Assembly (NCBI RefSeq): GCF_018812025.1
Contig: NC_063044.1
Location: 68,668,595 to 68,732,594, forward strand
Origin: Megalobrama amblycephala
Taxonomy: Eukaryota; Chordata; Actinopteri; Cypriniformes; Xenocyprididae
Length of the DNA: 64,000 nucleotides
Direction of reading: 5' to 3'
In this document: positions 60,878 to 64,000 of the stretch, in pieces
Numbering within the stretch: the stretch's first letter is position 1
How the letters are laid out: every line of letters starts with the position of its first letter
Notes under the pieces: model-generated
Database searches by the model: none
Told to the model about the DNA's origin: nothing
The model's input: the letters and a program-made list of their open reading frames with translations, nothing else
Program-made: the position numbers and the translations under genes

Positions 60878-62722
60878 TGTAGGGCCTCGCTCGACAGAAC
60901 TTACCAATGACTTTATCAATGAACAACGTGATCGAACAAAGCTTCATTTGACAAAGGATTAATTTGCTGACACCAAAATCCCTGGGGGCACTGGATAGCT
61001 CCTAATTCCAGCTAGTCAGCATTAAGAGAAGTGGTAACAGGACTTAAGAACAGAGAATATCTATTCTGAGGCCTTCCTGATTACATTAAATTTATAGACG
61101 CTCACAAAACCCTTTTGTATCAAACGAACGGAACAGGAAACATTAATTAACGGACCTAAATGCACAACGATCCTCACAGACCTACCCTGATTAGGAATCC
61201 CTTTTTGACCCGGTCACTCGTGACTCCGGTCAAAGTTTAAACTCTGCTTAAGGACTCAATCTTGAATCTCAAAAGGGACAATTGTCGATTATTTAAAGTA
61301 TTAACTATATCCAGAATAACATTTGCTATGATGCGATTACTAACATGTTGGATTCAATGCATCATATGTTTGTATTCCCGTATGCATTTTCTTTCTCTTG
61401 TAATCATTGTTTTAATTAGGTCAGTCTAGTAATATGTGTGTAAGAAGTGTGTCATGTTTGAGTTCTAAATGCAGAATTTATAATTCTTTGTAATTCTGTG
61501 TGAATGAAACATTGAAATTCAGTATCAGGAAAATATTAAGAAACGTTATAAAGTTGTTAATAAAACAGGAGAATGTTCTGCAGATATCACGCGATGTGAT
61601 CAATAGACAATAGACGAGGCGTGTCTAAGCTCCATATAGCAACATCTCATTGGAGGATCGCATCTGAAGGACGGAGCTAACTTCCTCCTTTAAAACTATG
61701 CTTTCCCAATAGCTCGAAGTCAGAAATCGGTCAGAAATCGGTCAGAAGTCGGACTGAAGCACAGTCGTTGAAACCCAGTAGCCGAAGCACCGCTACTTTG
61801 ACCACGGCTGAAAAGTCGCTTGGGTCATGCTGAAAAGAAGAAGCTGAGAACTGATTGACCGGGGCTGATTTTCCATCTAACAGTCGCCGACTTCAACCAC
61901 GAGCCGCGCCACTGATTATTCAACAGCCGTCACATCCAGACTCCAAAACACTCTGTGAAATATCTGACCAAAGTCTCCCAAGAAGAGAGCCGCTCAAGCC
62001 AGACGTTCAGAACAGCGCGTTGCACCAGCCAGCAACCTCCTTCAAAGCTTCCGCGCAACCCACAGGGCTTTCCCGAGAAGACGTCACCTGAAAGACAGCC
62101 AATCCAGAACGGGATTCCGCTGTACACGAGTCACGGAACACCCGATTACCTCAGCTGTCAGAGCAAACGCAGGTACAAGCAAACTTCTCTCTCTCTTGCT
62201 GGAAACTGGTGAAACTCCTTTAAACCTAAAGAATCAAGCCAAAGCTCTGCTTTTGTGATTTTCCTCAGGTTATGAGTTAAGTTAGCACTGAACTTGGGAC
62301 TTTTCATAACTCATCAACTCCGCGAATGTGTGTGCATGTATGTATGTGTGTGTGTTTAGCCTTAGTTTCCTGTAATCATTAGAAGTAGTCAATAAATCTT
62401 GTTTTGATTTTCACATATACGAGTTTCTTGTGCTGTGTGTCAAATTACTGCCTTAAACTTAAAAGATCAAGTTACCTCTTGCTTATAATATAATAATTAC
62501 AATAATAACAATAATCATAATAAAATATTGTTACTGTTGGCCGCAGAATAATATTTTATCCAGAATTGGTAAAATACTCTAACCTCAATTTTCGCTGGAC
62601 GAATATTTGATGAAGTGTTAAATATTAATTCTGAATCATTTACAGTGAATCATTTACAGTTGATTCAATTCTTATTCCCTGTAACAATTAAATTGAGCTA
62701 ATAAATAGGCTAAGTCCTTACA
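60878..62722 (+). mobile_element. Candidate solo LTR, 1845 bp
   Basis: It starts TGTAGGGCC and ends GTCCTTACA, so TG...CA with short inverted ends, flanked by TATA (60874-60877, 62723-62726). It holds AATAAA at about 62390 and a TTTAAAACTATG box at about 61690, in the order expected of an LTR promoter and poly(A) site. No second LTR or pol was found. The TATA flank lies in AT-rich DNA, so the 4-bp match could be chance. Strand follows the poly(A) signal. Confidence 0.4.
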
Positions 62723-62877
62723 TATAATAACATAAAAATATGATGGTTTGATAATACTTGTGTTCCACTATGGTACAATGTGTCTTGAGGGCAAGAGCTG
62801 GATATAAATGTTACTTTTTATTAAATATGAAACTTTTAATACATTAAAAACTAGATATATTTGTTTAAATGTCTAGT

Positions 62878-63322
62878 TGTTACACACAGAAGGGGACAGA
62901 GACACAGGTTAATCGTATAAGATGTTTATTGAACAACCAGAGAGTTATTGCAGAGTGCAGGTAAGTGAATGCAGATAAAGTTCTTAGCAGATGGCTATCA
63001 AGGCAGTGATACTTGTCTTGATCTTCACTCCAGGTTAAAGCGGATGCAGACAGACGTGGAACAGATGACTCACAGAGGAACTCACTGAAGACACAGAGAA
63101 CACAAGGGATCTTGGAAGACAATGGAGACAGGTAAGTAGTCCGTAAGGTAAGCATAACAGAAAGTATGTCTTAACGAGACCGGACAGTGACTGAGTGCTC
63201 TGAAGTGTCTTTTATGCTGCGGAGGTGATCAGTGCTGATGAGTGTCAGGTGTTGTTGGTTAATATTCAGGAGAGGGAGTGCGATGTGATTGGCTGAGTGA
63301 AGAGCCTGGCGTGTCTGTGACA
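62878..63322 (-). repeat. 3' LTR of a third Gypsy chromovirus
   Basis: On the minus strand it starts TGTCACAGACACGCCAGGCT and ends GTGTGTAACA, 445 bp. It resembles the LTR at 48955 (TGTCACAGACACG..., GTCACTGTCCGGTCTCGTT). A polypurine tract with about 17 G (63326-63342) precedes it. Confidence 0.85.
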
Positions 63323-63374
63323 TTACCCCCCCCCCCCCCCCTTCACCACCACCACCACCACCATGTTGTGGTGG

Positions 63375-64000
63375 TCAACATCGTGGTGGTCGACCTCGGC
63401 TGCGTGGAGCAGGGCGATTTGGATGTCTGGCATGGAAGTCATTGAGGAGACTTGGATCTAGAATATCATCTCTGGGGACCCATGACCTTTTCTCTGGACC
63501 GTATCCTTCCCAGTCGACTAAGTACTCCAGGTGTCCACCACGACGCTGGGAGTCCAAGATGTCATTCACAATGTAAGCCGCCCCTTCGTCCACGATAAGC
63601 GGAGGAGGGGATTCTTTGGTTTCGCCAGGCTCTGTGGAGGGAAGAACAGAGGGATGGTGAGGTTTCAACAAGGATACGTGAAAAACTGGATGAATTTTAT
63701 ACTCAGGAGGGAGTTGCAAGTGATAGGTGACAGGGTTGATCCTCCGAGTCATGGTGAAGGCACCAATGAACCTAGGACTCAGCTTCCTACAGGGCAGGTG
63801 CATCCTGATGTCCCGGGTCGACAACCAGACCTTCTGCCCTGGCTGGTAATCGGGTCCGTGGGAGTGCCGAAGGTCGGCTGTCCTCCAGCACCTGCGTAGG
63901 GCCCGCTGGAGTTGGAGATGAGCTGAGTCCCAGACCCTCTCGCTTCATAGCTGTTCCAGCTGTAATCCAGGCAAGGGAATTAGTCGACAGGACTTGGAGA
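63375..64000 (-). pseudogene. Gypsy integrase C-terminus with chromodomain, cut by the window edge
   Basis: Reading leftward from the window end: [73 protein letters not shown], then a chromodomain ([20 protein letters not shown]) and a basic [11 protein letters not shown] tail. The frame is open from 63375 to about 63930; near 63945 a frame change seems needed. It is close to the 48955 element in sequence but in opposite orientation, and its chromodomain is better preserved. The rest of pol lies beyond 64000. Confidence 0.85.

Overview
The window looks like teleost fish DNA, most likely a cyprinid or a close relative. It is AT-rich and gene-poor, and most of it is transposable elements (TEs): hAT-, Tc1-, Harbinger- and TTAA-type DNA transposons, L2/CR1-like LINEs, a DIRS-like fragment and Ty3/Gypsy chromoviruses. 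These calls rest on protein motifs and termini read by eye; no database search was possible. The only clear host gene is one exon of a GIMAP/AIG1-family immune GTPase on the minus strand at 25009-25895.

Layout. 232-973: short Harbinger-like element coding only a Myb/SANT-like protein. 1997-3825: hAT element with a perfect 8-bp target duplication and a nested foldback MITE. 4556-15300: a 10.7-kb transposon with long composite inverted ends and an approximately 24-exon minus-strand gene. That gene codes C2H2-like fingers, a 14-residue tandem repeat, a SWIM-type CxC...CxH cluster, a KDZ/Zisupton-like transposase core and an Ulp1-type cysteine protease (QQTNSIDCGVF). Several frameshifts break it. 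15324-18500: dispersed repeats, including a clean Tc1-like MITE (16379-17214). 18793-24098: two TTAA-flanked elements in direct succession, the first split by a 3.07-kb hAT that itself carries a Tc1-like MITE. 25009-25895: the GIMAP exon. 26128-28028: a second copy of the 16379 MITE, split by a CACTG-ended element. 28215-31500: dispersed repeat and sequence without recognisable genes.

31560-38000: L2-like LINE (+) interrupted by a foldback element, a DIRS-like gag fragment, then another LINE (-). 41286-43421: Tc1-like MITE interrupted by a gag-only LTR retrotransposon with 281-bp LTRs and GCAAG duplication. 43899-46140: internally deleted Gypsy (-), duplication ATAAG. 48955-54020: full-length but frame-broken Gypsy chromovirus (+), duplication CTATT. 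54026-56240: decayed LINE. 57190-59464: nested MITEs. 60878-62722: candidate solo LTR. 62878-64000: 3' end of a third chromovirus (-), running off the window.

The GIMAP exon apart, the coding sequences do not form a host pathway. The most interesting object is the KDZ/Zisupton-like element. Its own internal features are also unusual: a 42-bp minisatellite inside a coding exon, a triplicated splice donor and a perfect 33-bp palindrome at an exon edge.
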